From contig NZ_LR594662.1 of NCBI RefSeq assembly GCF_901827175.1, positions 3,472,001-3,536,000 of the forward strand: a stretch of 64,000 nt of DNA, given 5' to 3'. Below the pieces are notes generated by a model, which worked only from the letters and a program-made list of their open reading frames with translations, was not told where the DNA came from and did not search any database. The stretch's first letter is position 1. Every line of letters begins with the position of its first letter. A program made the translations under genes and the position numbers. The DNA is from Variovorax sp. RA8 (lineage in GTDB: Bacteria; Pseudomonadota; Gammaproteobacteria; Burkholderiales; Burkholderiaceae_C). Shown in pieces: positions 20,368 to 30,215 of the stretch.

Positions 20368-21633
20368 TCAGGCCTTCTTGGCCGCCTCGCGATACACGAG
20401 GAGCGGTGGCTTGTTTTCGTCGATTGTGGATTCTTCGACCACGACCTTGTCGACATTGGTGGCATTCGGCAGCTCGAACATGGTGTCGATCAGCGACTGC
20501 TCCAGGATCGAGCGCAGTCCCCGGGCACCGGTCTTGCGGGCCAGCGCCTTGCGTGCGATCGCCTTGAGGGCCGCCGGTCGGATCTCCAGGTCGACCCCTT
20601 CCATCTGCAGCAGCTTGGTGAATTGCTTCACCACCGCGTTCTTCGGCTCGGTCAGGATCTGCACCAACGCGTCCTCGCTGAGCTCGGCGAGCGAGGCAAC
20701 GACCGGCATGCGGCCGACCAGCTCCGGAATCAGGCCGAACTTGATCAGGTCCTCGGGCTCCACCTCGCGGAACACCTCGGTCAGGCTGCGCTGCTGCTTG
20801 CTCTTGACCGAGGCGCCGAAGCCGATGCCCGAAGCCTCGGTGCGGTTTTCGATCACTTTCTCGAGCCCGGCGAAGGCTCCGCCGCAGATGAACAGGATGT
20901 TGGTCGTGTCGATCTGCAGGAAGTCCTGGTTGGGGTGCTTGCGGCCGCCCTGCGGCGGCACGCTGGCCATGGTGCCTTCGATCAGCTTGAGGAGCGCCTG
21001 CTGCACGCCCTCGCCCGACACGTCGCGGGTGATCGAGGGGTTGTCGGACTTGCGGGAGATCTTGTCGATCTCGTCGATGTAGACGATGCCGCGCTGGGCG
21101 CGCTCCACCTCGTAGTTGCAGCTCTGCAGCAGCTTCTGGATGATGTTCTCGACGTCCTCGCCCACGTAGCCGGCTTCGGTCAGCGTAGTGGCGTCGGCCA
21201 TCACGAAGGGAACGTCCAGCATGCGCGCCAGGGTCTGGGCCAATAGGGTCTTGCCCGAGCCGGTGGGGCCGATCAGCAGGATGTTGCTCTTGCTGAGCTC
21301 GACGTCGTCACCCTTGGCCTTGTCCTTGTGGCGCAGGCGCTTGTAGTGGTTGTAGACCGCCACCGAGAGCATGCGCTTGGCAGGTTCCTGGCCGATCACG
21401 TAGTTGTCGAGGTTGGCCTTGATCTCCAGCGGAGTCGGCAGGTCGCTGCGCGCTTCCCGCGATTCGTCGCCCGCGGGCAGCTCGTCGCGGATGATCTCGT
21501 TACAGAGATCGATGCACTCGTCACAGATGAAAACCGACGGACCGGCGATCAGCTTCTTGACCTCGTGCTGGCTCTTCCCGCAGAACGAGCAATAGAGCGT
21601 TTTTTCGCTGGAAGAGCCTTTTTTCTCGGCCAT
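20368..21633 (-). CDS. clpX: ATP-dependent Clp protease ATP-binding subunit ClpX
   Basis: This 421-residue AAA+ unfoldase feeds substrates to ClpP. It has an N-terminal four-cysteine zinc finger ([18 protein letters not shown]...CDECIDLC), Walker [13 protein letters not shown], pore loop GYVGEDVE, Walker [11 protein letters not shown] and an IGFGA-type ClpP-docking loop ([10 protein letters not shown]). It lies downstream of clpP, but a strong terminator-like hairpin separates the two. Confidence 0.97.
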   Translation of the reverse strand: MAEKKGSSSEKTLYCSFCGKSQHEVKKLIAGPSVFICDECIDLCNEIIRDELPAGDESREARSDLPTPLEIKANLDNYVIGQEPAKRMLSVAVYNHYKRLRHKDKAKGDDVELSKSNILLIGPTGSGKTLLAQTLARMLDVPFVMADATTLTEAGYVGEDVENIIQKLLQSCNYEVERAQRGIVYIDEIDKISRKSDNPSITRDVSGEGVQQALLKLIEGTMASVPPQGGRKHPNQDFLQIDTTNILFICGGAFAGLEKVIENRTEASGIGFGASVKSKQQRSLTEVFREVEPEDLIKFGLIPELVGRMPVVASLAELSEDALVQILTEPKNAVVKQFTKLLQMEGVDLEIRPAALKAIARKALARKTGARGLRSILEQSLIDTMFELPNATNVDKVVVEESTIDENKPPLLVYREAAKKA

Positions 21634-21707
21634 GGACAGGTGCCTCGTAACGGGGGTTTAACAATGATAGCGAAGAAGGAAGACCCTCGGCCCATCCCCG
21701 ATCCGAA

Positions 21708-21742
21708 CAAAAACGGCGTTTTCCGTGCGGAAAACGCCGTTT
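21708..21742 (-). terminator. Intrinsic terminator between clpP and clpX
   Basis: AAACGGCGTTTTCC (21711-21724) and GGAAAACGCCGTTT (21729-21742) form a perfect 14-bp stem with a GTGC loop. On the minus strand the stem is followed by five T. It begins 30 nt after the clpP stop. clpX expression must depend on read-through or on its own promoter in the remaining 75 bp. Confidence 0.8.
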
Positions 21743-21771
21743 GTCGCCGGGGCGCCGCAGCGCTGTACGCG

Positions 21772-22380
21772 TCAGCTGCGCTTGGCGATCACCTGGTCGA
21801 CCAGCCCGTAGTCCTTGGCCTCGTCGGCCGTCAGGAAGTAATCGCGTTCGGTGTCGCGGGCAATCTTGTCCAGGGGCTGGCCGGTACGCTCGGCAAGGAT
21901 GCGGTTCATCTGCTCGCGAGTCTTCAGGATGTCGCGGGCGTGGATCTCGATGTCCGTGGCCTGGCCGCGGGCGCCGCCGAGCACCTGGTGGATCATGATC
22001 TTGGAGTTGGGCAGCGAGAAGCGCTTGCCCTTCTCGCCGGCCGCCAGCAGGAAGGCGCCCATGCTGGCAGCGAAGCCAACGCACAGGGTCGACACGGCCG
22101 GCTTGATGAACTGCATGGTGTCGTAGATCGCCATGCCCGCGCTCACGCTGCCGCCGGGCGAATTGATGTAGAACGAAATGTCCTTGTCCGGGTTCTCGCT
22201 CTCCAGGAAGAGCAGCTGCGCCACCACCAGGTTGGCGGTCTGGTCGTTGACCTCGCCCACCAGGAAGATCACCCGCTCCTTGAGCAGCCGCGAATAGATG
22301 TCGTAGGAACGCTCGCCGCGGCCCGATTGCTCGATGACCATCGGGATCATGCCGAGGCCTTGAATTTCCTGTGCGCTCAT
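21772..22380 (-). CDS. clpP: ATP-dependent Clp protease proteolytic subunit
   Basis: This 202-residue serine peptidase forms the ClpP barrel. The nucleophile Ser is in [13 protein letters not shown], the His in [10 protein letters not shown], and the Asp in the following helical region. [18 protein letters not shown] marks the oxyanion hole. I chose ATG 22380 ([19 protein letters not shown]), which gives the family start. The ORF remains open upstream, but that stretch covers the promoter. Confidence 0.97.
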   Translation of the reverse strand: MSAQEIQGLGMIPMVIEQSGRGERSYDIYSRLLKERVIFLVGEVNDQTANLVVAQLLFLESENPDKDISFYINSPGGSVSAGMAIYDTMQFIKPAVSTLCVGFAASMGAFLLAAGEKGKRFSLPNSKIMIHQVLGGARGQATDIEIHARDILKTREQMNRILAERTGQPLDKIARDTERDYFLTADEAKDYGLVDQVIAKRS

Positions 22381-22417
22381 GTGTGCTCTCCAGAGAGGTT
22401 TGTACTGTACCCAGACG

Positions 22418-22446
22418 ACATGGGGCCCATGCCTCGAAAGCACAAG
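22418..22446 (-). promoter_or_regulatory. Sigma-32 (heat-shock) promoter for clpP
   Basis: On the minus strand CTTGTG (22446-22441) is followed after 15 nt by CCCCATGT (22425-22418), a full match to the sigma-32 -10 element CCCCATNT with a 4/6 match at -35. The predicted start lies about 30 nt before the clpP ATG. It lets clpP be induced separately from tig. Confidence 0.6.
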
Positions 22447-22469
22447 CCCCCGGCAATGGCCGGCTGCGA

Positions 22470-23783
22470 TCAGCCCTGCTGGGCCATCAGTTCGTCGAAG
22501 GACACCGACTTCGCGTTGACCTTGGCCTTGCCCAGCACGAAATCGGTCACGTTGTTCTCGATCACCACCGCCTCGACCTCGGCCAGGCGGCGGTTGTCGC
22601 TGAAGTACCAGCGCACCACGTCGGCCGGCTTCTCGTAGCTGGCGGCCAGCTCGTCGATGTGGGCCTTGATCTGCTCCGGCTTGGCCTGCAGGTTGTTGGC
22701 GCGCACCAGCTCGGCCACCACCAGGCCCAGGCGCACGCGGCGCTCTGCCTGCGGGCGGAACACGTCGTCGGGGATCGGCGCCTTGTCGGCATCCTTGATG
22801 CCGCGCTGCTTGAGCTCGGCGCGGGCGCCTTCGACCATACGGTCGACCTCGGCCTGCACGCTGGACTTGGGCAGGTCCAGCTCGGCGTTGGCGATCAGCG
22901 CGTCCATCACCGCGTTCTTGTTGCGCGCCAGCAGGCGGAACTTGACCTCGCGCTCGAGGTTGCGCTTGATGTCGGCGCGCAGGCCCTCGACCGTGGCCTC
23001 GGCGATGCCGAGCGCCTTGGCCAACTGCTCGTTGACCTCGGGCAGGTGCGAAGCCTCGATCTTCTTCACCGTGACCATGAAGTCGGCCTGCTTGCCCGCC
23101 ACGTCCTTGCCGTGGTAGTCGGCCGGGAAGGACAGGGGGAAGGTGCGGCTGTCGCCGGCCTTCAGGCCACGCACGGCGTCCTCGAATTCCTTGAGCATCT
23201 GGCCTTCGCCGACGATGAACTGGAAGTCGTCCGCCTTGCCGCCCTGGAAGGTCTCGCCCTCGATCTTGCCCTCGAAGTCGACCGTCACGCGGTCGCCGTC
23301 CTGCACCGTGGCGTCCTGGGCGCGCTGGGCGAAGGTGCGGCGCTGCTTGCGCAGGATCTCGAGCGTCTTGTCGATCGCATCGTCGCCCACCTCGGCGCTG
23401 AGCTTCTCGACCTCGGCGCTGGACAGGTCGTTGATCTTGACGTCGGGGAAGACCTCGAACACCGCATCGAAGGCCAACTGGCCCTCGGGCGCCTCTTCCT
23501 TCTCGGTGATGCGCGGCTGGCCCGCCACGCGCAGCTTGGCCTCGTTGGCCGCCTGCGAGAAGGCCTCGCCGACCTTGTCGTTCATGACCTCGTAGTGCAC
23601 CGAATAGCCGTAGCGCTGGGCCACCACCGTCATCGGCACCTTGCCGGGACGGAAGCCGTCCATCTTGACAGTGCGGGCCAGCTTCTTGAGGCGTGAATCG
23701 ACCTCGGACTGGATGGTGCCGACGGGCAAGGTCAGCGTGATCTTGCGCTCGAGCTTGTCGAGGGTTTCAACGTTCACGGTCAT
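22470..23783 (-). CDS. tig: Trigger factor
   Basis: This 437-residue ribosome-associated chaperone and peptidyl-prolyl isomerase has an N-terminal ribosome-binding domain containing [12 protein letters not shown] (the GFRxGKxP signature), a central FKBP-type domain ([20 protein letters not shown] ... [15 protein letters not shown]) and a C-terminal helical domain. It is first in the tig-clpP-clpX-lon order, a common arrangement in proteobacteria. Confidence 0.97.
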   Translation of the reverse strand: MTVNVETLDKLERKITLTLPVGTIQSEVDSRLKKLARTVKMDGFRPGKVPMTVVAQRYGYSVHYEVMNDKVGEAFSQAANEAKLRVAGQPRITEKEEAPEGQLAFDAVFEVFPDVKINDLSSAEVEKLSAEVGDDAIDKTLEILRKQRRTFAQRAQDATVQDGDRVTVDFEGKIEGETFQGGKADDFQFIVGEGQMLKEFEDAVRGLKAGDSRTFPLSFPADYHGKDVAGKQADFMVTVKKIEASHLPEVNEQLAKALGIAEATVEGLRADIKRNLEREVKFRLLARNKNAVMDALIANAELDLPKSSVQAEVDRMVEGARAELKQRGIKDADKAPIPDDVFRPQAERRVRLGLVVAELVRANNLQAKPEQIKAHIDELAASYEKPADVVRWYFSDNRRLAEVEAVVIENNVTDFVLGKAKVNAKSVSFDELMAQQG

Positions 23784-23811
23784 TTGTGTCTTCCTTGAGA
23801 GGGTCTTGTTC

Positions 23812-23898
23812 TGGTGCGCGGGGCCGGACTCGAACCGGCACGTTCTTGCGAACGTCAGGACCTAAACCTGGTGCGTCTACCAATTTCGCCACCCGCGC
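23812..23898 (-). tRNA. tRNA-Leu (anticodon UAG)
   Basis: The reverse strand gives an 87-nt class II tRNA: acceptor GCGCGGG/CCCGCGC, D-arm TGGCGAAATTGGTAGACGC, anticodon arm CCAGG-TTTAGGT-CCTG with anticodon TAG, long variable arm, T-arm GGTTCGAGTCC and an encoded CCA. It lies 28 bp upstream of tig on the same strand. Confidence 0.96.
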
Positions 23899-23928
23899 GG
23901 TTCCAGTTTTTCAGGTGATGAATACGGA

Positions 23929-23948
23929 AGGCGGCCCGGAGGCCGCCT
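23929..23948. terminator. Hairpin downstream of the RND efflux gene
   Basis: AGGCGGCC-CGGA-GGCCGCCT is a perfect 8-bp stem with a 4-nt loop. It lies between the stop of the RND gene and tRNA-Leu. No run of T follows on either strand, so it may be a rho-dependent end or an RNA-stabilising hairpin and not a classic terminator. Confidence 0.4.
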
Positions 23949-24009
23949 GCGCATTCGAGAAGCAGCCGGCCGGAAAAGCCGACCGCCTGAAATCGGTCAA
24001 CCGCGTATT

Positions 24010-27000
24010 TTAAGCGCGAACCAGAGCCTCTTCGGCCTCCTTGGCCGGGTTGTGCTCATCCCGCCGGACGCGGAACCAGGCCGCGTACATCGCCGGCAGG
24101 GCGAGCAGCGTCAGGACCGTGGCAACGATGAGGCCGCCCATGATCGCGATCGCCATCGGCCCCCAGAACACGCTGCGCGACAACGGGATCATTGCCAGCA
24201 CCGCGGCCGCCGCGGTCAGCACGATCGGCCGCAGCCGGCGCACCGCCGATTCGACGATCGCGTCCCAGGTGGGCACGCCGGCAGCCCGGTCGTGCTCGAT
24301 CTGGTCGATCAGGATCACCGCGTTGCGCTGGATCATCCCCATCAGCGCGATCACACCCAGCAGCGCGACGAAGCCGAAGGGCCGATTCGACACCAGCAGC
24401 GCACCGGCCACGCCCGCGATGCCCAACGGGCCGGTCAAGAAGACCAGCATCGAGCGGCTGAAGCTGTGCAGTTGCAGCATCAGCAGCGTGAACACCAGGA
24501 ACAGCATGATCGGCACGCCGGCCACGATCGAGGACGAGCCCTTGCTGCTCTCCTCCACCGCCCCCGCCACCTCGATGCGGTAGGCGCCCTGCCCTTCGGC
24601 ACGCCACTTCGCCTCCAGCTTGCGCAGCGCCGGCAGCAACTGCTCGGTGACGGTGGCGCCCTGCAGGCCCTCGACGATGTCGCCCTGCACGGTGATCGCA
24701 TAGTCGCGGTTCTCGCGCCACATCACGCCCGGCTCCCAACCGAACACCGGCCTGGCGATCTGCGTCAGCGGGATCGAGCGGCCCGAGCTGGTCGGCAGGT
24801 AGGCGTTGCCGATGTCCGAGATCGCCTCGCGCTCGTCGGGCTGCTGGCGCAGCACGATGTCGATCAACAGGTCGTTCTCGCGGTACTGGCCGATGTTGGT
24901 GCCACTGAACATGGTGCGCGACGCCTGCGCGATGGCCTGGCTGGTGACGCCGAGGGCGCGTGCCTTGTCCTGGTCCACCTCGAGCCGGATCACCTTGACC
25001 GACTCGTTCCAGTTGTCGTTCACGCCGCGCATGTTGGCGTTGTCGCGCATGATCGCCTTGACCTCGTCGGCATGCACGCGCAGCTGCTGCGGCTCCGTGC
25101 CGATCACGCGGAACTGCACCGGATAGGCCACCGGCGGACCGTTGGGCAGCAGCTTCACGCGCCCCCGGACCTCGGGGAATTCCTGGGCCAGCAGCCCCGG
25201 CAGCTTGAGCCGCACCGACTCGCGGTACTTGAGGTCCTTGGCCAGGAGGATCAACTGCGAGACGTTGGTCTGCGGAAACACCTGGTCCAGGGGCAGGTAG
25301 AAGCGCGGCACGCCGGAGCCGACCCAGGTGCTGACGGTGGTGATGCCCTCCTCCTTCAGCAGCCGCTGCTCGACCCGCTTCGTCACCTCCTCGTTGGCTG
25401 CGAAAGACGTGCCTTCGGGGAACCACAGCTCGACCATGATCTCGGGGCGGCTGGAGTCGGGGAAAAACTGCTGTTGCACCTTGCCCATGCCGACGATGCC
25501 GAGCGCGAAGGTCAGCAGCGTCGCGCCGATGGTCAGCCAGCGGTGCTCGACGCACCAGTTCACCGTGCGCCGGAAGGTGCTGTAGAACGGCGAATCGAAC
25601 AGCTCGTGCGGTGGCTCCTCCGGGTCGTGCGGCTTCACCTTGAGGAGCAGGGTTCCGAGGTAGGGCACGAAGTACACCGACACCAGCCAGCTCAGCACCA
25701 ACGCGATCACCGTCACAGCGAAGATCGCGAAGGTGTACTCGCCGGTCACCGACTTGGCGATCCCGATCGGCAGAAAGCCCGCGGCCGTGATCAGCGTACC
25801 GGTCAGCATCGGCTTGGCGGTGACGTCGTAGGCGAAGGTTGCAGCGCGCACCTTGTCGTAGCCCTCCTCCATCTTGCGCACCATCATCTCCACCGCGATG
25901 ATCGCGTCGTCCACCAGCAGGCCGAGCGCGATGATCAGCGAGCCCAGCGAGATCTTGTGCAGCCCGATGCCGAAGTAGTTCATCGCCAGGAAGGTCACGG
26001 CCAGCACCAGCGGGATGGTGATCGCCACCACCAGCCCCGGGCGGATGTCGATGTAGTACCCGAAGCGCCCGCCCTTGTGCAGCCCGAGCGAGATGAAGCT
26101 CACCGCCAGCACAATCGCCACCGCCTCGATCAACACGCGCACGAACTCGTTGACCGAGGTCGACACGGCCACCGGCTGGTCCTGCACCTGCGCCAGCTTC
26201 ACGCCCGCGGGCAGGCGCTTGTCGATGTCGGCGGTGGCCGCGCGCAGCGACTTGCCCAGCTCGATGATGTCGCCGCCCTTGGCCATGGAGATGCCCAGCG
26301 CGATCACCTCCTTGCCCTGGTGCCGCACCTTGACCTGCGGCGGATCGACGTAGGCGCGCCGGATCTCCGCGATGTCGCCCAGCCGGATCTGGCTGCCTGA
26401 ACTGCCGCGGATCGGCATAGAGCGCAGTTGCTCCACGTTGGTGAACTGGCCGGCCACCCGCACCTGCAGCACGTCCTGGGGCGCCTGGATCGTGCCGGCG
26501 CTCTCGACGGCGTTCTGCTGTCCGAGCTGCGACAGCACGGCGTTGAAGTCCAGCCCCAGCTGCGCCAGGCGCTTCTGCGAGACCTCGACGAAGATCTTCT
26601 CGTCCTGCACGCCGAACTGCTCGACCTTGGCCACGTCCTTCACACGCAGCAGCCGCTGGCGCACGTCGTCGGCGAAGGTCTTCAGTTCGGCATAGCTGAA
26701 GCCGTCGCTCTCGAGCGCGTAGATCACGCCGTAGACATCGCCGAATTCGTCGTTGAAGAAGGGCCCCTGGATGCCCGCCGGCAGCGTGCCGCGGATATCG
26801 CCGATCTTCTTGCGCACGGTGTACCAGACGTTGGCGACATCGCCGGGCTTCGACGAGTCCTTGATCTGGAAGATGATCTGCGACTCGCCCGGCTTGGAGT
26901 AGCTGCGGATCTTGTCGGCGTAGGGCGCCTCCTGCAGCGTGCGCTCGAGCCTGTCGGTCACCTGCTCGGCCACCTGCTGCGCCGTCGCGCCCGGCCAGTA

Positions 27001-27192
27001 GGTGCGCACCACCATCGCGCGAAAGGTGAAGGGGGGGTCCTCGTCCTGGCCCAGCTGGAAGTAGGCCGCAAAGCCCAGCAACATCAGCACCAGCATCAGG
27101 TAGCGGGTCAGCGCCGGATGGTCCAGCGCCCATTTCGAGAGATTGAAGCCGGCCTTGCCGGCACCGGAAGCGGTGGTCTCGGAGGACGTCAT
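24010..27192 (-). CDS. RND efflux transporter permease (TriC-like)
   Basis: This 1060-residue inner-membrane proton antiporter has the two-fold RND topology of 12 helices and two large periplasmic loops. The TM4 motif LGLLVDDAIIAVEMMVRKME carries the proton-relay Asp pair. In TM10 the usual Lys is replaced by Arg (MGMIQRNAVILIDQIEHD), as in the TriC/VexF-like subgroup. I chose ATG 27192, 10 nt after the adaptor stop. Adaptor and pump form a two-gene operon without an outer-membrane channel, so it must borrow a TolC-type protein. Substrate unknown. Confidence 0.93.
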   Translation of the reverse strand: MTSSETTASGAGKAGFNLSKWALDHPALTRYLMLVLMLLGFAAYFQLGQDEDPPFTFRAMVVRTYWPGATAQQVAEQVTDRLERTLQEAPYADKIRSYSKPGESQIIFQIKDSSKPGDVANVWYTVRKKIGDIRGTLPAGIQGPFFNDEFGDVYGVIYALESDGFSYAELKTFADDVRQRLLRVKDVAKVEQFGVQDEKIFVEVSQKRLAQLGLDFNAVLSQLGQQNAVESAGTIQAPQDVLQVRVAGQFTNVEQLRSMPIRGSSGSQIRLGDIAEIRRAYVDPPQVKVRHQGKEVIALGISMAKGGDIIELGKSLRAATADIDKRLPAGVKLAQVQDQPVAVSTSVNEFVRVLIEAVAIVLAVSFISLGLHKGGRFGYYIDIRPGLVVAITIPLVLAVTFLAMNYFGIGLHKISLGSLIIALGLLVDDAIIAVEMMVRKMEEGYDKVRAATFAYDVTAKPMLTGTLITAAGFLPIGIAKSVTGEYTFAIFAVTVIALVLSWLVSVYFVPYLGTLLLKVKPHDPEEPPHELFDSPFYSTFRRTVNWCVEHRWLTIGATLLTFALGIVGMGKVQQQFFPDSSRPEIMVELWFPEGTSFAANEEVTKRVEQRLLKEEGITTVSTWVGSGVPRFYLPLDQVFPQTNVSQLILLAKDLKYRESVRLKLPGLLAQEFPEVRGRVKLLPNGPPVAYPVQFRVIGTEPQQLRVHADEVKAIMRDNANMRGVNDNWNESVKVIRLEVDQDKARALGVTSQAIAQASRTMFSGTNIGQYRENDLLIDIVLRQQPDEREAISDIGNAYLPTSSGRSIPLTQIARPVFGWEPGVMWRENRDYAITVQGDIVEGLQGATVTEQLLPALRKLEAKWRAEGQGAYRIEVAGAVEESSKGSSSIVAGVPIMLFLVFTLLMLQLHSFSRSMLVFLTGPLGIAGVAGALLVSNRPFGFVALLGVIALMGMIQRNAVILIDQIEHDRAAGVPTWDAIVESAVRRLRPIVLTAAAAVLAMIPLSRSVFWGPMAIAIMGGLIVATVLTLLALPAMYAAWFRVRRDEHNPAKEAEEALVRA

Positions 27193-27202
27193 CCCAACAT
27201 CC

Positions 27203-28372
27203 TCAGCGGGTAGAGGAAACCGGCGTGACGTGCCCCGGCGCATTGACGGCTTCCTGCGTCGCCGCGGCAGGCGCCGCCGTCTTCTCGCGGTAGATCGACA
27301 CCTTCTGTCCCGGCGACAGCACGTGCACGCCGGCCACCACCACCAGCGTTCCCGGCGCGAGGCCGCTGCCGATCACCGCCTCGTTGCCATCCGCGGTCGC
27401 CACCTGCACCGGCTGCGAGCGCACCGTCATGCTTGGCTTGTCGAGCACCCAGACCGCGCTGCCCTTGCCTTCCTGGCGCAGGGCGCTGGTCGGCAGCTTC
27501 AGCACCGGCGTGCCGCTGCGCGACAGGGCCTGCGGCCGGGCATAGACGGTAGCGCCCAGGGCCGGCGCCGTGGCGGCGTCGATGGCCACCTTGACCGTGT
27601 AGGTGCGCGTCACCGCATCGGCGCTGGCCGCCACCTCGCGTACCTTGCCTTGCAATTCCTGGCCGCCCGACCAGCCGCGCACGGCCACCGCCGACCCTGG
27701 CGTGACGAGCGCGGCACGGTCTTCCGGCACCGAGAACACCACGTCGCGCGCGCCGTCCTGCGCGATCCGCACGACGGGCGTGCCGGCGGTCACCACCTGG
27801 CCCGGCTCCGCCTCGATCGCGGTGATGATGCCCGGCACGTCGGCCACCAGCGTCGTGTACTGCGCCTGGTTGCCCTGCGAGGCCATCTGCGCCTGCGCCT
27901 GTTCCAGCTGGGCCTGCGCCGCCTTGTAGGTGCTCTCGCGCCGCTCCAGCTCGGCGGCGCTGATGAAGTTCTGCTCGCGCAGCCCGCGGTAGCGCTTGAG
28001 ATCGGCCTGCGCCAGGTCGCGGTTGGTGAGTGCGGCAGCATGCTGGGCCCGCGCCGCCTCGGCCGCGAGCCGGTAGTCCTGCGGATCGAGCTGCGCCAGC
28101 ACCTGGCCGGCCTTCACATGCTGGCCGAGCTCGGCCTGGCGGCGGGTGAGCTTGCCCGCCACGCGGAACCCCAGCCGCGATTCGATCCGGGCGCGCACCT
28201 CGGCCGAGAACTCGGGCTCGGTGTCGTAGGCGCTGGTGCCCACCGCCATCACCTTGACCGCGCGCAGCGGCTCCTCGGCGGGCTGGTGACGGGAACAGCC
28301 CGCGAGCGCAAGGGCAGCGACGAGCAGGAGGCCGGCATGACGGATGACGGGGGAAGCGGATGACGCGGTCAT
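27203..28372 (-). CDS. RND efflux periplasmic adaptor lipoprotein
   Basis: This 389-residue membrane-fusion protein has a lipoprotein signal ending LALAGCSR. Lipoyl half-motifs GFRVAGKLTRRQAELGQHVKAGQVLAQLD and ADVPGIITAIEAEPGQVV flank an alpha-helical hairpin rich in Ala/Gln (about residues 90-170). Beta-barrel and membrane-proximal domains follow. ATG 28372 is the start that gives the signal sequence. A TetR-type palindrome lies 28-52 bp upstream. It works with the RND pump encoded next. Confidence 0.9.
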   Translation of the reverse strand: MTASSASPVIRHAGLLLVAALALAGCSRHQPAEEPLRAVKVMAVGTSAYDTEPEFSAEVRARIESRLGFRVAGKLTRRQAELGQHVKAGQVLAQLDPQDYRLAAEAARAQHAAALTNRDLAQADLKRYRGLREQNFISAAELERRESTYKAAQAQLEQAQAQMASQGNQAQYTTLVADVPGIITAIEAEPGQVVTAGTPVVRIAQDGARDVVFSVPEDRAALVTPGSAVAVRGWSGGQELQGKVREVAASADAVTRTYTVKVAIDAATAPALGATVYARPQALSRSGTPVLKLPTSALRQEGKGSAVWVLDKPSMTVRSQPVQVATADGNEAVIGSGLAPGTLVVVAGVHVLSPGQKVSIYREKTAAPAAATQEAVNAPGHVTPVSSTR

Positions 28373-28400
28373 GGAACACCCTTGGCAGAAGATCGGGGTC

Positions 28401-28424
28401 ATTAATGACCAGCCGGTTAGTAAT
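28401..28424. promoter_or_regulatory. TetR-type operator candidate upstream of the RND operon
   Basis: ATTAATGACC-AGCC-GGTTAGTAAT is an inverted repeat with 10-bp arms that match at 8 of 10 positions and a 4-bp centre. It lies between the adaptor start (minus strand) and hpnC (plus strand). Such 24-bp AT-ended dyads are typical for TetR/AcrR repressors of RND operons. No TetR gene is in the window, so the regulator is encoded elsewhere. It could also affect hpnC, whose start is only 20 bp away. Confidence 0.5.
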
Positions 28425-28443
28425 CTAGGGTAAATGAGAACCG

Positions 28444-29379
28444 GTGTCAACGACAATCCGGCGCGTGCCTTCCACACCCCACCCCGCCGTCGCTGCGGCA
28501 CCCGCCCATTACGAGAATTTCCCGGTCGCGTCCTGGCTGTGCCCGCCGCGGTTGCGGCCACCCATCGCGGCGATCTACGCCTTCGCCCGCACGGCCGACG
28601 ACATCGCCGACGAGGGCGAGGCCGCTGCGACCCAGCGGCTCGAGGACCTGGGCGCCTTTCGCGCCGAGCTTGCTGCCGCGGCGCGCGGTGCTGCGCCTTC
28701 GGCGCGCTGGCCCGAGGTCTTCGGCCCGCTGGCGCATGCCATGCGCGACTTCGCCCTGCCCGAGCCCCTGCTGGCCGACCTGCTCTCGGCCTTCATGCAG
28801 GACATCGAGAAGACCCGCGACAAGGCGGGCTATGCCGATCGCGCGGAGCTGCTCGACTACTGCCGCCGCTCGGCCAACCCGATCGGGCGGCTGCTGCTGC
28901 ATCTCTACGGCGTGGACGATGCCCCCGCCCTCGCCCAGAGCGACGCCATCTGCAGCGCCCTGCAGTTGATCAACTTCTGGCAGGACCTGAGCGTCGACCT
29001 GCCGCGCGGCCGCGTCTACCTGCCCGCGGCCGACCTCGCGTCGCAGGGTCTTGCGGCCGAGAGCCTGCGCAGCTTCAGGCCGCTGGCCCCGGCCGCGCCG
29101 CCGGCACCCGCGCTCGCGCTGGTCGCGGCCCAGGTGGCCTGGGCCCGCGAGCTGATGGACGAAGGCGCGCCGCTGGTACATCGTCTGCGCGGCCGCGCCG
29201 GCTGGGAACTGCGCTTCGTGGTGCAGGGCGGCTTGCGCATCCTCGACAGGATCGAGGCGATGGGCTTCGACGCGTGGTCGCGGCGCCCCACCATCGGCAG
29301 GACCGATGCACCGCTTCTTGCCTGGCGCGCCTTGCGGATGCGGAGACAATCGCCCGCGATGACGAGATTTCCACGATGA
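28444..29379 (+). CDS. hpnC: Squalene synthase HpnC (hydroxysqualene synthase type)
   Basis: At 311 residues this is an isoprenoid synthase of the squalene/phytoene family. The two Asp-rich motifs are FARTADDIADE (about residue 49) and INFWQDLSVDLPRGRVYLP. Together with HpnD and HpnE, HpnC makes squalene by the three-step bacterial route (presqualene diphosphate to hydroxysqualene to squalene). Translation starts at GTG 28444, and the end overlaps hpnD as ATGA. Squalene feeds hopanoid synthesis; no cyclase gene (shc) is in this window. Confidence 0.93.
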   Translation: MSTTIRRVPSTPHPAVAAAPAHYENFPVASWLCPPRLRPPIAAIYAFARTADDIADEGEAAATQRLEDLGAFRAELAAAARGAAPSARWPEVFGPLAHAMRDFALPEPLLADLLSAFMQDIEKTRDKAGYADRAELLDYCRRSANPIGRLLLHLYGVDDAPALAQSDAICSALQLINFWQDLSVDLPRGRVYLPAADLASQGLAAESLRSFRPLAPAAPPAPALALVAAQVAWARELMDEGAPLVHRLRGRAGWELRFVVQGGLRILDRIEAMGFDAWSRRPTIGRTDAPLLAWRALRMRRQSPAMTRFPR

Positions 29380-30215
29380 CGCCCGAGCAGTACGTCCAGG
29401 ACAAGGCGGCCGCTTCGGGCAGCAGCTTCTACTACGCCTTCCTGTTTCTCCCCAAGCCGCGGCGTGCCGCCATCACCGCCTTCTACGCCTTCTGCCGCGA
29501 GGTCGACGACGTGGTCGACGAGGTCAGCGACCCCGGCGTCGCCGCCACCAAGCTGGCCTGGTGGCGCAAGGAGGTCGCACAGGCTTTCGACGGCCACCCC
29601 CAGCATCCGGTCATGCAGGCGCTGATGCCGCACGCCGAGGTCTACGGCATCGAGGCGCGCCAGCTGCAGGAGGTGATCGACGGCTGCCAGATGGACCTGG
29701 ACCAGACCCGCTACCTCGACTTCGCGGCCCTGAAGCGCTACTGTCACCTCGTGGCCGGCGTGGTGGGCGAAGGCGCGGCGCGCATCTTCGGCCAGACCGA
29801 CGCGCAGACCACCGCCTATGCCCACAAGCTCGGCCTGGCGCTGCAGCTCACCAACATCATCCGCGACGTCGGCGAGGACGCGCTGCGCGGGCGCATCTAC
29901 CTGCCGGTCAACGAGCTGCAGCAGTTCGACGTCAAGGCGCACGAGGTGCTCAACCGCCTGCACTCGGAGCGCTTCGTCGCCCTGATGAAATTCCAGGCCC
30001 AGCGCGCCCACGCGGCCTACGAGGAGGCCCTCGCCTTGCTGCCCGCGGCCGACCGGCGCGCGCAGAAGCCCGGCCTGATGATGGCCAGCATCTATCGCAC
30101 CCTGCTGCGCGAGATCGAGCGAGATGACTTCAAGGTGCTGGACCAGCGCGTGAGCCTGACCCCGCTGCGCAAGCTCTGGCTGGCTTGGCGCGTGCAGGCG
30201 CTCGGCAAACTATGA
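29376..30215 (+). CDS. hpnD: Presqualene diphosphate synthase HpnD
   Basis: This 279-residue isoprenoid synthase condenses two farnesyl diphosphates to presqualene diphosphate. The Asp-rich motifs are FCREVDDVVDE and NIIRDVGEDALRGRIYLPV, with SSFYYAFLFLPKPRRAAI at the N terminus. ATG 29376 overlaps the hpnC stop by 4 bases, so both are translated from one message. Confidence 0.94.
   Translation: MTPEQYVQDKAAASGSSFYYAFLFLPKPRRAAITAFYAFCREVDDVVDEVSDPGVAATKLAWWRKEVAQAFDGHPQHPVMQALMPHAEVYGIEARQLQEVIDGCQMDLDQTRYLDFAALKRYCHLVAGVVGEGAARIFGQTDAQTTAYAHKLGLALQLTNIIRDVGEDALRGRIYLPVNELQQFDVKAHEVLNRLHSERFVALMKFQAQRAHAAYEEALALLPAADRRAQKPGLMMASIYRTLLREIERDDFKVLDQRVSLTPLRKLWLAWRVQALGKL

Noticed and set aside
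20340..20395. Terminator after clpX (GGCCTGA...TCAGGCC across the stop codon)
   Set aside because: The stem is 7 bp, includes the stop codon and has no T-run; I could not support termination.
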